A stretch of 64,000 nucleotides of DNA from Marinobacter salinisoli (GTDB lineage Bacteria; Pseudomonadota; Gammaproteobacteria; Pseudomonadales; Oleiphilaceae): the NCBI RefSeq assembly GCF_017301335.1, contig NZ_CP071247.1:1240001-1304000 (forward strand), given 5' to 3'. The notes beneath the pieces are model-generated. The model was not told the DNA's origin. It saw nothing but the letters and a program-made list of their open reading frames with translations, and did no database searches. Numbering within the stretch: position 1 is the first letter of the stretch; every line of letters begins with the position of its first letter. A program made the position numbers and the translations under genes. Positions 35,928 to 45,869 of this stretch are shown in pieces.

Positions 35928-36662
35928 ATGACCGACCAGAAAACACCGCCCGATTCGAACGACAAGGCGTCGGATTCGCCGGTAACGACGCGCCGAGGGA
36001 TTCGTAGCTTCGTTCTGCGTCAGGGCAGAATGACTGAAGGGCAGAAAAAGGCATTCGATCGACTGTGGTCGCAGTACGGACTGACCCGTGAAGACGGCAT
36101 GATCGATCCACGTCAGGTGTTTGGCCGTGACGCCGTTCTGAACCTGGAAATTGGTTTTGGCATGGGCAAGTCTCTGGCCGAAATGGCGGAGGCCGCACCA
36201 GAGCAGGATTTCATCGGTGTGGAGGTGCATCTCCCCGGTGTCGGTTCGCTACTGAAGGACGTCGACGAGCGGGGGCTGGAGAACGTTCGCGTCTACAACA
36301 TCGATGTAAACGACGTGATCGATCTGTGCCTGCCGGATGCGTGTCTGGATCAGGTCATGATCTTCTTCCCGGACCCCTGGCCGAAGAAAAAACATCATAA
36401 GCGTCGCCTGGTGCAGTCGGAATTTGTTCAACGCATCCGTCACAAGCTGCGCGTTGGTGGCATCCTTCATCTGGCCACGGATTGGGAAAACTACGCCGAG
36501 CATATGATGGAAGTAATGGTTGAAGCCGAAGGCTTTGCCAATACCCAGGAAGACGGCGGTTATTCGCCCCGGCCAGACACCCGGCCCATCACCAAGTTCG
36601 AGAAGCGAGGCGAGCGCCTGGGGCACGGGGTGTGGGACTTGCTTTTTTACCGCACCAATTGA
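35928..36662 (+). CDS. trmB: tRNA (guanine-N7-)-methyltransferase
   Basis: A 244-residue SAM-dependent enzyme that methylates G46 in the tRNA variable loop. The SAM loop is [15 protein letters not shown], with [16 protein letters not shown] after it. The catalytic and tRNA-binding block is [19 protein letters not shown], and the C-terminal part contains THEXXTKFEKRG-like residues ([19 protein letters not shown]). Length matches the family. Its 3' end faces the minus-strand met operon; TGATCG-TTTC-CGATCA at 36660-36675 is a small dyad between the two stops. Confidence 0.95.
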   Translation: MTDQKTPPDSNDKASDSPVTTRRGIRSFVLRQGRMTEGQKKAFDRLWSQYGLTREDGMIDPRQVFGRDAVLNLEIGFGMGKSLAEMAEAAPEQDFIGVEVHLPGVGSLLKDVDERGLENVRVYNIDVNDVIDLCLPDACLDQVMIFFPDPWPKKKHHKRRLVQSEFVQRIRHKLRVGGILHLATDWENYAEHMMEVMVEAEGFANTQEDGGYSPRPDTRPITKFEKRGERLGHGVWDLLFYRTN

Positions 36663-36672
36663 TCGTTTCCGA

Positions 36673-37206
36673 TCAGTGATGTTCTAACGGGTGGCGTCGG
36701 GCTGCCCGGATAATGATCAGGCCTGCGATGCCCAGCATCAGCCCGGCGTACTTGATCAGGGCAAAGATCGTGGCCCACAGGCTGAACGTGTCGCTGGGCG
36801 GATTGAAGTTATTCAGCAACAGGATGTTTTCCACCAGATCGCTGATGGCGGCGGTGACAAACAGCGTTCGAACCCAGCGGCCGACCATGCGCTCCCTCAC
36901 ACCCGGGCGGTCTCGCATCAGATGGCCCGTGAGCCGGAGCAGGGTGATCAGGTAGATGGGGATAAAGAGCAGGCTCAGCCACAGGTAGCTTTTGGCCCAG
37001 GTTTCACCGTCACGTTGCCAGCTTAACAGGATGGCGTGCGCCTGATCGGCTGTGCCCGCGACCTGGAAACTCACCACGCCCTGGGGCGCAGAGGACGTTT
37101 GCAACGGTTGGTTGATCAACCAGAGTGCGGCCAGCACCAACAGGGTTGCGACCAGCAGGATTTTGAGCTTCGGCGGCATGGCCGCCCATCCTCGGGGATG
37201 GTCCAT
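36673..37206 (-). CDS. Hypothetical membrane protein at the end of the met/hemW operon
   Basis: A 177-residue protein with four predicted membrane segments: about 13-31 (ILLVATLLVLAALWLI), 74-95 (YLWLSLLFIPIYLITLLRL), 113-132 and 143-165 (KYAGLMLGIAGLIIIRAA). A periplasmic loop lies between the first two. No family recognised. Its ATG overlaps the hemW stop (TAATG at 37204-37208), so it is co-translated with hemW; an internal ATG nine codons on is an alternative. It is the last gene of the metX-metW-DUF4426-rdgB-hemW series. Confidence 0.75.
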   Translation of the reverse strand: MDHPRGWAAMPPKLKILLVATLLVLAALWLINQPLQTSSAPQGVVSFQVAGTADQAHAILLSWQRDGETWAKSYLWLSLLFIPIYLITLLRLTGHLMRDRPGVRERMVGRWVRTLFVTAAISDLVENILLLNNFNPPSDTFSLWATIFALIKYAGLMLGIAGLIIIRAARRHPLEHH

Positions 37207-38354
37207 TACAGAAAACGCTCCAGCAGGCTGTTCAGGTAACGCTGTCCCAGTTCAGTCGTCTGCAACCGGTCCGGTTTCAGCAGTTTCTCATCACGCAGTT
37301 GATCAATCGTCTCTTGCACTGAGGATAGCGGCAAACCTGTGCGACCGGCAAAAAGCCTTTCGTCTACCCCTTCGGTGAGTCGCAGGGCATTCATCAGGAA
37401 TTCCAGCGGTCGCTCACTGGGGGCGATCTCCTCCGACCCGGCGGTACGACTGCCAATCCGCTTCAGGTAAGCCTCCGGTTGCCGGGTTTTCCAGTAGCGT
37501 CGAATGCGGCCGTCCGCAAGACTCACTTTGCCGTGGGCTCCGGCTCCCAGCGCCAGATAATCGCCGAACGTCCAGTAGTTCAGGTTGTGGCTCGACGCCA
37601 TGCCGGGCTGTGACCAGGCCGATACCTCGTAATCCCGAAAACCCTGCGCGTGCAAAAATTCGGCACCCTGCTGATAGATGTCCCACAAGCGCTCATCGTC
37701 CGGCAGCCTCGGTGGCCGGCTGAAAAACTCGGTGTTGGGTTCGATGGTCAGCTGATACCAGGACAGGTGGGGTGGCTGGTGCTCCAGGGCCGCCTGCAGG
37801 TCCCTCAGGGCATCCTCCGGAGTCTGTTCGGGCAGGCCATGCATAAGATCAATGTTGAAGTTGTCGAACCCGGCCTGACGGGCGGCTTCAATGGCCTTGT
37901 GAGCGGCATCCCGGGTATGGATTCGGCCCAGGGTCTTCAGATGCTCCGGCTTGAAACTCTGCACGCCAATGGACAGCCGGTTAATACCGGATTCCCGGAA
38001 GCTTTCGAAGCGCCCCTGTTCCAGGGTGCCGGGGTTGGCTTCGAGTGTGATCTCTGCATCGTCGGCGATCACCAGTCGTGAGCTGAGTTCGGCGAACAGC
38101 CTCCGGTAGAACTCACCGCTCATCAGCGAGGGGGTACCGCCGCCGATGAATATGGTCTGTATTTCCCGGCCGTTGGCGAGCGCAAGATCCTGTTGCAGGT
38201 CTTCCGCCAGGGCCTGAAGGTAAGCGGCTTCGGGGATCTCATCGCGCACGGCGTGGGAGTTGAAATCACAATAGGGGCATTTGCGCACGCACCAGGGCAC
38301 ATGGATATACAGACTGAGGGGCGGCGTAACCGCCACCGGGACAGGGGCGGTCAC
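37206..38354 (-). CDS. hemW: Heme chaperone HemW (radical SAM, formerly HemN-like)
   Basis: A 382-residue radical-SAM protein. The iron-sulphur motif is Cys22-x3-Cys26-x2-Cys29 (CVRKCPYC), followed by FIGGGTPSLM and SIGVQSFK. The HemN C-terminal domain occupies roughly 300-380. It lacks the extra N-terminal residues of true coproporphyrinogen dehydrogenases and matches HemW, which inserts heme into respiratory enzymes. It starts 4 bp after rdgB on the same strand. Confidence 0.93.
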   Translation of the reverse strand: MTAPVPVAVTPPLSLYIHVPWCVRKCPYCDFNSHAVRDEIPEAAYLQALAEDLQQDLALANGREIQTIFIGGGTPSLMSGEFYRRLFAELSSRLVIADDAEITLEANPGTLEQGRFESFRESGINRLSIGVQSFKPEHLKTLGRIHTRDAAHKAIEAARQAGFDNFNIDLMHGLPEQTPEDALRDLQAALEHQPPHLSWYQLTIEPNTEFFSRPPRLPDDERLWDIYQQGAEFLHAQGFRDYEVSAWSQPGMASSHNLNYWTFGDYLALGAGAHGKVSLADGRIRRYWKTRQPEAYLKRIGSRTAGSEEIAPSERPLEFLMNALRLTEGVDERLFAGRTGLPLSSVQETIDQLRDEKLLKPDRLQTTELGQRYLNSLLERFL

Positions 38355-38358
38355 CGGT

Positions 38359-38958
38359 TCAGGCTCCCGCTCTGAGCTGTTGAATCAGCTGCGTAAGTGC
38401 GCGTCCCCGATGGCTGATCTTGCCCTTTTGCTCCCGGGTCAGTTCGGCTGCACTGCATGCCTGTTCCGGAACCCAGAACAGCGGATCATAGCCAAACCCG
38501 CCGTCACCCCGTGGCGCGCTCAGGATAGCGCCGGGCCAGCGGCCGTGGCAGATCAGTGGCGTCGGATCGTCGGCATGTTTCAGGTAAACCAGCACGCAAT
38601 GGAACTGGGCGCTGCGTTCGGTGTCTGGCAGATCGCCAAGAGCCGCCAGTAAAGCGGCGATATTGTCGCTATCGCTGGCCTGGCTACCGGCATAGCGGGC
38701 GGAGCGAACGCCTGGAGCGCCGTCCAGGGCGTCCACCGCCAGGCCGCTGTCGTCGGCCAGAGCAGGCAACCCACTTGCCCGGGCGGCATGCCGGGCCTTC
38801 AGGATGGCGTTCTCAACAAATGTCACCGCCGGTTCCTCTGCTTCGGATATTCCGAGTTCGCCCTGAGCAACCGGCTCGAATCCCACCGGGCCCAGCAGGT
38901 CAGTGAGTTCGGCGATCTTGCCCTTGTTGTTGCTGGCGATAACGAGTTTCTGGCTCAT
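38359..38958 (-). CDS. rdgB: XTP/dITP pyrophosphatase RdgB
   Basis: A 199-residue house-cleaning enzyme that hydrolyses non-canonical purine triphosphates (XTP, dITP) to monophosphates. Conserved segments: [10 protein letters not shown] at the N terminus, [26 protein letters not shown] (catalytic Asp and Mg site), GFGYDPLFW, and SHRGRAL near the end. Length is normal. It lies 8 bp after the DUF4426 gene and 4 bp before hemW. Confidence 0.95.
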   Translation of the reverse strand: MSQKLVIASNNKGKIAELTDLLGPVGFEPVAQGELGISEAEEPAVTFVENAILKARHAARASGLPALADDSGLAVDALDGAPGVRSARYAGSQASDSDNIAALLAALGDLPDTERSAQFHCVLVYLKHADDPTPLICHGRWPGAILSAPRGDGGFGYDPLFWVPEQACSAAELTREQKGKISHRGRALTQLIQQLRAGA

Positions 38959-38966
38959 GGCTGGTG

Positions 38967-39431
38967 TCAGTCGCTGAACAGAGTGTGAGAGAACCGAACC
39001 GGCATATCCTGTTGCACGCCCGTTGGCCGTGCGGTGATGTTGAAGGTCATCAGCTCACCCGGGGAGTACTGGTACTCGGCAATAAAATAAACGGCATCAC
39101 CTTCCTGAACACGGCGGAAGGCCAGAAAGCGGACCTGCTGCACGTCGTTGGTGGCTTTGCCTTCCACCTGGCCACCGACCGGCGACAGCGAGCCGTCGTC
39201 GTTTTCCTTCATGATCGCGATGTTGATGATGCCGATGCCCTTGCTGCGGCGTAAATCGTTGGCACGGGCCACTTCCGGGGCCAGGAAGGTGCTGGGCAGG
39301 ACGCTCCAGTGCACCCGGTAGTCACCAAAATCCTTGTTGCCAGCGGCCTGGGCCTGAAGGCTGAGAACCAGCCAGGTCAGGGTAATCAGACATGTTCTAG
39401 CGAGCAGACGAGCAATGCTGTTGTTACTCAT
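38967..39431 (-). CDS. DUF4426 periplasmic protein
   Basis: A 154-residue exported protein with a signal peptide (about 1-30, ending QAQAAG). The mature domain contains [17 protein letters not shown], the marker of DUF4426, and ends SHTLFSD. Function unknown, but it lies between metW and rdgB in many Pseudomonas relatives. Its ATG overlaps the metW stop by four bases (39428-39431), so it is translated as part of the met operon even though it is an envelope protein. Confidence 0.88.
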   Translation of the reverse strand: MSNNSIARLLARTCLITLTWLVLSLQAQAAGNKDFGDYRVHWSVLPSTFLAPEVARANDLRRSKGIGIINIAIMKENDDGSLSPVGGQVEGKATNDVQQVRFLAFRRVQEGDAVYFIAEYQYSPGELMTFNITARPTGVQQDMPVRFSHTLFSD

Positions 39432-40033
39432 GTCCCGTTCTCCCGAGTGATGCGGTAAATGGCAATTTCTCCCAACAGGTTAGGCCATAACCGGGCCAGC
39501 CAGCTATTTTGATGCTTGCCGTCCACCACGCGCCGGCTTTTGATGCGGATGCCTTTCTGACGACACAGGGCTTCAAAATCCTTGAACGTGCACAGCCGGA
39601 TGTTGGGCGTGTTATACCATTTATACGGCAGCGCTTCGGATTCGGGCATGCGGCCACTCAACGCCAGCCCCCAGCGCAGGCGCCAGTGAGCGAAGTTGGG
39701 GAAGGTGACAATGCCTTCGCGGCCCATCCGGAGCATTTCGTCGAGCACCTTGTCCGGGCGGCGCACGGCCTGCAGGGCCTGGGTCATCAGCACGACATCA
39801 AAACTGTTGTCGTCGAAGTTGTCGAGCCCCTGGGTATCGAGGTTCTGCTCAATCACCGCCACGCCTTTGGCCATGCAGGTGGTGATGTGGTCCGGGTTGA
39901 TCTCGAGGCCGAAGCCGCTGGCGCCGCGCTCGCGTTGCAGGAAGTCCAGCAGCGTGCCGTCACCACAACCCAGGTCCAGCACGTGGTGGCCGGGCTGGAT
40001 CCAGTTCTGGATGATCTCAAGGTCTGGTCTCAT
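39428..40033 (-). CDS. metW: MetW, methyltransferase-like methionine-synthesis protein
   Basis: A 201-residue SAM-methyltransferase-fold protein. The glycine loop is [15 protein letters not shown] (about 18-32), followed by [10 protein letters not shown] and the [13 protein letters not shown] block. In bacteria with MetX it activates homoserine acylation, and the two are nearly always adjacent. Its start overlaps the metX stop by four bases (40030-40033) and its stop overlaps the DUF4426 start, showing tight translational coupling. Confidence 0.94.
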   Translation of the reverse strand: MRPDLEIIQNWIQPGHHVLDLGCGDGTLLDFLQRERGASGFGLEINPDHITTCMAKGVAVIEQNLDTQGLDNFDDNSFDVVLMTQALQAVRRPDKVLDEMLRMGREGIVTFPNFAHWRLRWGLALSGRMPESEALPYKWYNTPNIRLCTFKDFEALCRQKGIRIKSRRVVDGKHQNSWLARLWPNLLGEIAIYRITRENGT

Positions 40034-41178
40034 GCGCCCACCTCCCGTGCAACCCGATCCATATAGGCGGAAAACGCGCTGGTGTATCGGGGGGTGGGAA
40101 TCAGAAACGCGTCGTGCCCCCAGGGTGCGTCTATTTCCGCGTAGCTCACCCGCTTACGGGCGGCAATCATGGCGTTAACCATCTCTTCGGAGCGGGAGGG
40201 GTTGAAACGCCAGTCAGTGCTGAAGGACAGCACCAGGAACTCGCACTGGGCGGTGGTCATGGCGCGGGCCAGGTCGCCCCCGAAATCGTGGGCCGGATCG
40301 AAATAGTCCAGCGCCCGGGTCATCAGCAGATAGGTGTTGGCGTCGAAGGTTTCGGAGAAGCGCTCGCCCTGGTAGCGCAGATAGCTCTCGACCTGGAATT
40401 CGGCGTCGAAGCCAAATTTGTAAGCCTGGTCCCGCAGTTCCCGGCCGAACTTCTCGCCCATGGAAGCATCGGACAGATAGGTGATGTGGCCAACCATGCG
40501 GGCCAGCATCAGGCCCCGGCGCGGGATCACGCCGTGGTCGTAGTAGCGGCCGCCATGGAATTCCTGATCCGAGGTGATGGCCTGCCGGGCGACCTCATTG
40601 AAGGCGATGTTCTGGGCGGTCAGGCGCGGGGTGGACGCAATCACTACCGCGTGCCTGAGCCGGTCCGGATAATCCAGGCTCCACTGCAGGGCCTGCATGC
40701 CCCCGAGCGAGCCACCCACGACCGCGGCCCAGCATTGAATGCCAAGCCGGTCGGCCAACAGCGCCTGACTCTTGACCCAATCCTGTACCGTAACGACGGG
40801 GAACTCCGGGCCGTAGGGCTTGTCGGTTTTCGGGTTGTTGCTGTTCGGGCCGGTACTGCCGTGACAACCGCCCAGATTATTCAGACTGACGACAAAAAAC
40901 CGGTCGGTGTCGATGGGCTTGCCGGGGCCGATGCAGCTGTCCCACCAGCCGGGCTTGCGTTCCTCCGCAGAGTGATAGCCCGCGGCATGGTGATGACCGC
41001 TCAGCGCATGGCAGATGAGCACAGCGTTGCTGGCGTCTTCATTGAGCTCGCCGTAGGTTTCTACCACCAGTTGGTAGCTGTCCAGAGCTTGGCCACAGGC
41101 AAGGTCAATGGGGGTATCGAAACGGTAGGTCTGTGGGGTGACAATCCCAACAGAATCCGCGGGCAACGAATCAGACAT
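40030..41178 (-). CDS. metX: Homoserine O-acyltransferase MetX
   Basis: A 382-residue alpha/beta-hydrolase-fold enzyme that acylates homoserine at the start of methionine synthesis. The nucleophile is Ser157 in [19 protein letters not shown] and [13 protein letters not shown] are conserved substrate-pocket segments, and the catalytic His is near the C terminus in APWGHDAFL. The acyl donor (acetyl- or succinyl-CoA) cannot be fixed by eye; Pseudomonas MetX with MetW uses succinyl-CoA, so that is likely. First gene of the met operon; no SAM riboswitch was seen in the short leader. Confidence 0.94.
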   Translation of the reverse strand: MSDSLPADSVGIVTPQTYRFDTPIDLACGQALDSYQLVVETYGELNEDASNAVLICHALSGHHHAAGYHSAEERKPGWWDSCIGPGKPIDTDRFFVVSLNNLGGCHGSTGPNSNNPKTDKPYGPEFPVVTVQDWVKSQALLADRLGIQCWAAVVGGSLGGMQALQWSLDYPDRLRHAVVIASTPRLTAQNIAFNEVARQAITSDQEFHGGRYYDHGVIPRRGLMLARMVGHITYLSDASMGEKFGRELRDQAYKFGFDAEFQVESYLRYQGERFSETFDANTYLLMTRALDYFDPAHDFGGDLARAMTTAQCEFLVLSFSTDWRFNPSRSEEMVNAMIAARKRVSYAEIDAPWGHDAFLIPTPRYTSAFSAYMDRVAREVGA

Positions 41179-41237
41179 TGGCGCGACAGGTTCCTGGTTC
41201 GGTCCGTGATAATCGGGAACAGCAATGATTGAGCCAT

Positions 41238-41269
41238 TGCCAGCCCAGCAGTTTAAAGCCGGGCTGGCA
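41238..41269. repeat. Perfect 9-bp inverted repeat between the GTPase and metX genes
   Basis: TGCCAGCCC (41238-41246) and GGGCTGGCA (41261-41269) enclose AGCAGTTTAAAGCC. It lies 37 bp beyond the stop of the minus-strand GTPase gene and 60 bp upstream of metX. No T-run follows on the minus strand. It may be a Rho-assisted stop or an operator for metX. Confidence 0.5.
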
Positions 41270-41305
41270 TCGCTGCAACTGAGCGTGCCGGGAGGCGCGC
41301 GGGGA

Positions 41306-43270
41306 TCAGACCGCGCCGGAGATGGTGACGACTTTCTGTTGGATCAGTGTCGGGGCCGGCTTGCGGATCTGCCGTTGCATGGCGTCCGCCAGTTCCAGCT
41401 GGCGCTGCAGATCCGAAATGGTGTGGTTCAGGCGCACGCGCTCGGCACGGCTGTCCCGATCACTGCGTACCATGTCCCGCAGCCGTCGGATCTGGTGTTC
41501 CAGCAGCTGCTTCTGTTCCATCGAGTACTGCATGATCGGCAGCAGCGCTTCGTTGGGCCAGCGTTCCACATCTGCCCGCACTCTGGCGTGCAGGGTGCGG
41601 GCTTCACCCACCATGACATTGAAGAAGCGGCGCACCAGCAGCGACTGCTCGGTCAGCAGGTTCTTGGGGCTGATCCGGAAACGGCGGGCCTTCTTGCGCA
41701 GTTCGCGAATGGCAATGACATGGCGACCTGCACGCAGGGGAATGGGTTCGAGATGGCGCGCACGGGTGTCTTCGTTGTAACGGCGATAGATGGCACCGAC
41801 CATTTTTTCCGCCAGATGACCTTCACTGAGCAGGTTGGTCAGGTCGGCTTCCAGCAATTCGAAGAAGCGGTCCATGGCCCGGTTCATGCCGGCGGTGGTC
41901 CAGCTCTTGCTCATGGTCTTGCGAATCTGATCGGCGTGCTCTTCGAACCGTTCTTCGCTCACCAGTTTTTTCAGCATATTGCCCTGGGAGTCCATGAGTC
42001 GGCGACTGGAACGCAGGGTGATCAGCTTTTTGTAATAGAAGTCGTAATCATTCTGGGCCCTTTCCGCCAGACGGCCCAGTGCCGGCTTATCCATGGTGGT
42101 GCCGGAGCACGCCTGCAGTTCCTCCTGCAGTCCGGCAAGGCGGCTCTGCATGGCGGCCTGGCTGTTTTGCAGCATGCCCAGCAGGTCGTTAATCAGGTTC
42201 TGGGTGATCAGTTGTTCCTTGTGGGCCAGAATGCGCTGGATGATCAGGCTCTCCAGATGCCCGATGTTGGCGCGCTCGAACAGGTCCTGGTCCTTGCGGA
42301 CGCGCGCCAGCAGGCCTTGCTTGGCCGACAGGGGGATCACGTCCTGGCGATTGATGCCCAGATGATCGGCGGTGTAGCTCTGCACCCGGTCAATGGCGTC
42401 AGCGGTATGCTGCTCGCCTTGCAGGTCATCCCAGAGCACGTCGATTTTGTTGAGCACCGCGAAGCGGCCGGCGCGGTGGTCGGCGTGTTCGGTGTCGATG
42501 TGTTCTTTCCAGATGGTCATGTCGCTGGCGGTGACGCCGGTATCGGCGCTGAGCACAAAGAGCACCGCATGGGCCCGGGGCAGCATGCTGATGGTCAGTT
42601 CCGGTTCCGACCCCAGTGCGTTCAGACCTGGAGTGTCGAGGATGCGAAGACCGCGCTCGAACAGAGGGTGGCGGATACTGATCTGGGCGTTACGCCATGC
42701 CGGTACCAGGACGTTGCCCGGGGTGTCACGGTCGTGCTCCAGCATGTGCTCTTCGAAGCCGAGTTTGCGGGCTTCGTCCGGCGATACACTTTTGATTCGT
42801 GCCACTTCCGCCAGCACTTCGCGCATGACTTGCGGATCGTTTTCGTCCAGCTCGTGGCGAACCCACAGGTGAGGCTGCTTGCGCAGTTGCTGCAGGGATT
42901 GCTCTTCGGTGCGGGTTTCGATCGGCAGCAGCAGCAGGTAGTTCTGGTTGGCGCTGCGGTCGAAGAAAAGCTCGGTCGGGCACATGGTGGTGCGGCCAGC
43001 CTGGGAAGGCAGCATGCGCTGGCCGTACTCGGAGAAGAACAGGGCGTTGATCAGCTCGGTCTTGCCCCGGGAGTATTCCCCCACGAAAGCGATGGTCAGT
43101 TCGTCTTCAATCAGAAGCTCCAGGCCGTGGCGAATCCGGGTGCTCACGTCGTCGGAAAAGAGATCGTTATCCTGCAGCCACAGCCGGTAACGGCCGATCT
43201 GGCGGATCAGGTTCTTTTTCCAGTTGTGGTACGCCTCTACCTGCTGCGACAGAGTTCCCTGCTGATTCAT
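41306..43270 (-). CDS. Dynamin-like GTPase
   Basis: A 654-residue protein with a large N-terminal GTPase domain: G1 GEYSRGKTE (64-72), a G2 threonine in [10 protein letters not shown]3 DTPG (212-215), and G4 NKID (274-277). The C-terminal half (about 310-640) is helical with several coiled coils and ends in VVTISGAV. There is no clear membrane segment, so any membrane contact would be by an amphipathic paddle as in bacterial dynamin-like proteins. ATG 43270 was chosen; an ATG nine codons upstream is weaker. It sits between the met operon and yggT-proC, where Pseudomonas has a different gene. Role unknown: membrane remodelling or stress are family guesses. Confidence 0.85.
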   Translation of the reverse strand: MNQQGTLSQQVEAYHNWKKNLIRQIGRYRLWLQDNDLFSDDVSTRIRHGLELLIEDELTIAFVGEYSRGKTELINALFFSEYGQRMLPSQAGRTTMCPTELFFDRSANQNYLLLLPIETRTEEQSLQQLRKQPHLWVRHELDENDPQVMREVLAEVARIKSVSPDEARKLGFEEHMLEHDRDTPGNVLVPAWRNAQISIRHPLFERGLRILDTPGLNALGSEPELTISMLPRAHAVLFVLSADTGVTASDMTIWKEHIDTEHADHRAGRFAVLNKIDVLWDDLQGEQHTADAIDRVQSYTADHLGINRQDVIPLSAKQGLLARVRKDQDLFERANIGHLESLIIQRILAHKEQLITQNLINDLLGMLQNSQAAMQSRLAGLQEELQACSGTTMDKPALGRLAERAQNDYDFYYKKLITLRSSRRLMDSQGNMLKKLVSEERFEEHADQIRKTMSKSWTTAGMNRAMDRFFELLEADLTNLLSEGHLAEKMVGAIYRRYNEDTRARHLEPIPLRAGRHVIAIRELRKKARRFRISPKNLLTEQSLLVRRFFNVMVGEARTLHARVRADVERWPNEALLPIMQYSMEQKQLLEHQIRRLRDMVRSDRDSRAERVRLNHTISDLQRQLELADAMQRQIRKPAPTLIQQKVVTISGAV

Positions 43271-43417
43271 TGGTCTATCCTTCTTCGCGACTTCCAAGTG
43301 CCTGCTGGTGACAACTCACGTGTGACAGATTACTTATCGGCAATAATATCCTGTTCCTAAGTCACTGGAAGCGCTCAAGAAGTTGAATGTGTCGCGGGTT
43401 TATGCAGAAGGGGGTAT

Positions 43418-43453
43418 AAAAAAGCTGCAAAATCATAGGGATGATGATGCAGC
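43418..43453 (-). terminator. Intrinsic terminator of the yggS-proC-yggT operon
   Basis: On the minus strand GCTGCA-TC-ATCAT-CCCT-ATGAT-TT-TGCAGC folds into a long stem with a small internal loop, followed by six T (43423-43418). It ends the operon before the dynamin-like gene at 43270. Confidence 0.85.
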
Positions 43454-43509
43454 TTGAGATTTTCGAGGGCTGGATTAGCTTGTAACGAATTGTTTCTGTG
43501 AGACTTTGT

Positions 43510-44094
43510 TTACATTCCCAGGCCGATGGAGCCGAGACCGGCGGCCAGCTTCATGTGTTTAATGACGACCGAAACCACGTTCAGGATCAGGAACACCACG
43601 ATCGGGGACAGATCCAGCCCGCCCATGGACGGCATGATGTTACGAATCGGTCGGATCACCGGTTCGGTGATCTGTTCAACCAGCTGGATGGCCGGATGGG
43701 AGCTGCCCGGTGCGATCCAGCTCACCACAACCACCGCAATCACCGACCAGAAGTAGATCTTCACGATCAGGTCCAGCACGTTCAGAAACGCCCACACCAG
43801 CAGGGTAATCGGATTGATGGCCGGGATACCGCCGTTCAGCGCAATCAGGATCAGGAAAAAGGTGGCCGCCTGAATCAGGATGGCCAGCACCAGTGCGGCC
43901 CCGTCAATGCCGCCCCAGCCGGGGATGATGCGGCGCAGCGGGCGCAGCAGCGGATTGGTGGCCTTCACCGCGAACTGTGTGATGGGGTTGTAGAAATCCG
44001 CCCTGGCCAGCTGCAGCAAAAATCGCAACAGCACGATGGTCAGGTAGAAGGTTGATGCGATCAGCAGGATGGTGATCAGAATTTCTGCCAGCAT
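43510..44094 (-). CDS. yggT: YggT family membrane protein
   Basis: A 194-residue inner-membrane protein made of two tandem YGGT units (about 1-90 and 100-190), each with two membrane helices and the conserved core PxxRPIRNIMP or PLLRPLRRIIPGWGGIDGA. The family is linked to cell-division and osmotic phenotypes, but its activity is unknown. It is the third gene of yggS-proC-yggT, 22 bp after proC, and the transcript ends in the hairpin at 43418. Confidence 0.93.
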   Translation of the reverse strand: MLAEILITILLIASTFYLTIVLLRFLLQLARADFYNPITQFAVKATNPLLRPLRRIIPGWGGIDGAALVLAILIQAATFFLILIALNGGIPAINPITLLVWAFLNVLDLIVKIYFWSVIAVVVVSWIAPGSSHPAIQLVEQITEPVIRPIRNIMPSMGGLDLSPIVVFLILNVVSVVIKHMKLAAGLGSIGLGM

Positions 44095-44116
44095 GTAGCC
44101 GTGTCTCCGTTAACGG

Positions 44117-44950
44117 TTATTGTTTGCCTGCCAGTTGTTCCGCCATTTCCTCAGAACGCTTGAACGCAGTGCTATAGGCCTTTTGTATCAGATCGCGGAG
44201 GCCGCCGTCTTCAAAGGCGTGGATGGCGCGCTCAGTGACGCCGCCCGGGGACATGACATTCTGTTTCAGCTGTGCCGGGTCGTGCTCGCTGCGCGCGGCC
44301 ATCTCGGCGGCGCCTGCCATGGTCTGGATGGCCAGGGTCCGCGCGGTGTCGTCGGCCATGCCGGCGTTCTTGGCGGCATCTTCAAGGGCTTCCAGGATCA
44401 GGAAGAAATACGCCGGGCCGCAGCCGGACAGCGCGGTAACCCCGTGCAGCAGGTTTTCCTCTTCGACCCACACAGCGGTGCCGATGCTGTCAAAGACCGA
44501 CTGCACCATGGTTTTCTGTTCGTCACTGACCTGATCGTTGGCATACAGGCCAGCAGCGCCCTTGCCCACCAGTGAGGGCGTGTTGGGCATCACCCGTGCC
44601 ACCGGGAGTCCGCCGCCGAGCCACTCGTCAAGGGTTTCCGCTGTCAGGCCTGCGGCAATCGACACCATCAATGGCCGGGTATTCTGCACCATCGGAGCGA
44701 TATCGCGGCACACATCCGCCATCACCTGCGGTTTGACCGCCAAAATGACCATGTCAGCCTGCTGTGCGCAGTGCCGGTTGTCGGTGGTGACGCTGACGCC
44801 AAACTGTTTGCGGACGGACTGCAGATGTCCGTCATCCGGAGCACTGACCCAGATGTTGTCAGCCTCATAGCCGTGTTCGAGCATGCCGCCGATGATGGCG
44901 CTGGCCATGTTGCCGGCACCAATAAACGAAATGGTTGGTGTTTTGCTCAA
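44117..44950 (-). CDS. proC: Pyrroline-5-carboxylate reductase
   Basis: A 277-residue NAD(P)H enzyme that makes proline from pyrroline-5-carboxylate. The cofactor loop is SFIGAGNMASAIIGGML (8-24); VILAVKPQVM, RVMPNTPSLVGKGAAGL and the signature SGCGPAYFFLILEAL and VMSPGGVTERAI are all present. Length is normal. It lies 71 bp downstream of yggS on the same strand. Confidence 0.96.
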   Translation of the reverse strand: MSKTPTISFIGAGNMASAIIGGMLEHGYEADNIWVSAPDDGHLQSVRKQFGVSVTTDNRHCAQQADMVILAVKPQVMADVCRDIAPMVQNTRPLMVSIAAGLTAETLDEWLGGGLPVARVMPNTPSLVGKGAAGLYANDQVSDEQKTMVQSVFDSIGTAVWVEEENLLHGVTALSGCGPAYFFLILEALEDAAKNAGMADDTARTLAIQTMAGAAEMAARSEHDPAQLKQNVMSPGGVTERAIHAFEDGGLRDLIQKAYSTAFKRSEEMAEQLAGKQ

Positions 44951-45021
44951 GAGTTACTCCAGCGTTTGGTGACTTGGTTCGTATGACTCGTTGGTCCTGA
45001 TCATAGCAGGAACGGGCCCGC

Positions 45022-45726
45022 TCAGTCCTTGCGTGGACGCGCGCCAAAAATGGCCGTGCCAATCCTGACCCAGGTCGCCCCTTCGGCCACCGCCATTTCG
45101 AGGTCGCCAGACATTCCCATCGACAGGGTGTCCAGCGGGCCAGCGTCGGGGAAGTTCTGTTTTAACTGGCTCAACGCGTTGGCCAGCTTGCGAAAACTCA
45201 ACCTTAAAGCGGCTTCCGATTGATCCGGGTCCGGGATCGCCATCAGCCCGCGCAGCGACAGGTTCGGCAACTGGCCGATCTCGGCAGCCAGGTCGGGCAG
45301 GTCGTCCAGTGAACAGCCGGCCTTACTGTCTTCGTCATTAATATTAACCTGAAGGCAGAGATTCAATGGACCCAGCTCAGGCGCCCGTTGTTCGCTGAGC
45401 CGGCGGGCGATCTTCAGTCGGTCGACGCTGTGCACCCAGTCAAAAGCCGAGGCGATCTGGCGGGTTTTGTTGGACTGAATCGGGCCGATGAAATGCCACT
45501 CGATGTCGGGCAGATCGGATAGCGCCTCGATCTTGTCGAGCGCCTCCTGCAGGTAGTTCTCGCCGAAAGCGATCTGTCCGGCGGCTGCGGCCTCACGAAG
45601 ATCTTCCGCCGGTCGGGTCTTGCTGACCGCCAGCAGCCGCACGGCGCCTGGCTCCCGGCCGGCCTGTAATGTTGCTTTTTGTATGCGTCGGGTTACGCTC
45701 CCGATGTTGTCTGCTATGCTGCTCAT
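45022..45726 (-). CDS. yggS: YggS/PLPBP pyridoxal-phosphate homeostasis protein
   Basis: A 234-residue PLP-binding TIM-barrel protein without known catalytic activity that keeps vitamin B6 levels balanced. PLP lysine in LLAVSKTRP; HFIGPIQSNKTRQI and the C-terminal SMGMSGDLEMAVAEGATWVRIGTAIFG are the family blocks. ATG 45726 gives the standard start; upstream codons are open but run into the promoter gap shared with pilT. First gene of the yggS-proC-yggT operon. Confidence 0.95.
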   Translation of the reverse strand: MSSIADNIGSVTRRIQKATLQAGREPGAVRLLAVSKTRPAEDLREAAAAGQIAFGENYLQEALDKIEALSDLPDIEWHFIGPIQSNKTRQIASAFDWVHSVDRLKIARRLSEQRAPELGPLNLCLQVNINDEDSKAGCSLDDLPDLAAEIGQLPNLSLRGLMAIPDPDQSEAALRLSFRKLANALSQLKQNFPDAGPLDTLSMGMSGDLEMAVAEGATWVRIGTAIFGARPRKD

Positions 45727-45869
45727 CGTGCGAGTTCGCCTGATCCGATCGGTCACTTTTGGGGGTGACACGTTACCCGCAGGTTGCTGAATTGCCAAGT
45801 AATCTGAGGCGGGCCCTCCATCGGGCGATTGCTCCCGAACAAGAAAGAAAATGCCTTCCGAGGAACCCT

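Noticed and set aside
41179..41237. SAM or cobalamin riboswitch upstream of metX
   Set aside because: The leader is short and shows none of the conserved riboswitch core sequences.
41225..43360. 711-codon open frame opposite the dynamin-like GTPase
   Set aside because: No domain is recognisable, whereas the minus strand carries all GTPase motifs.
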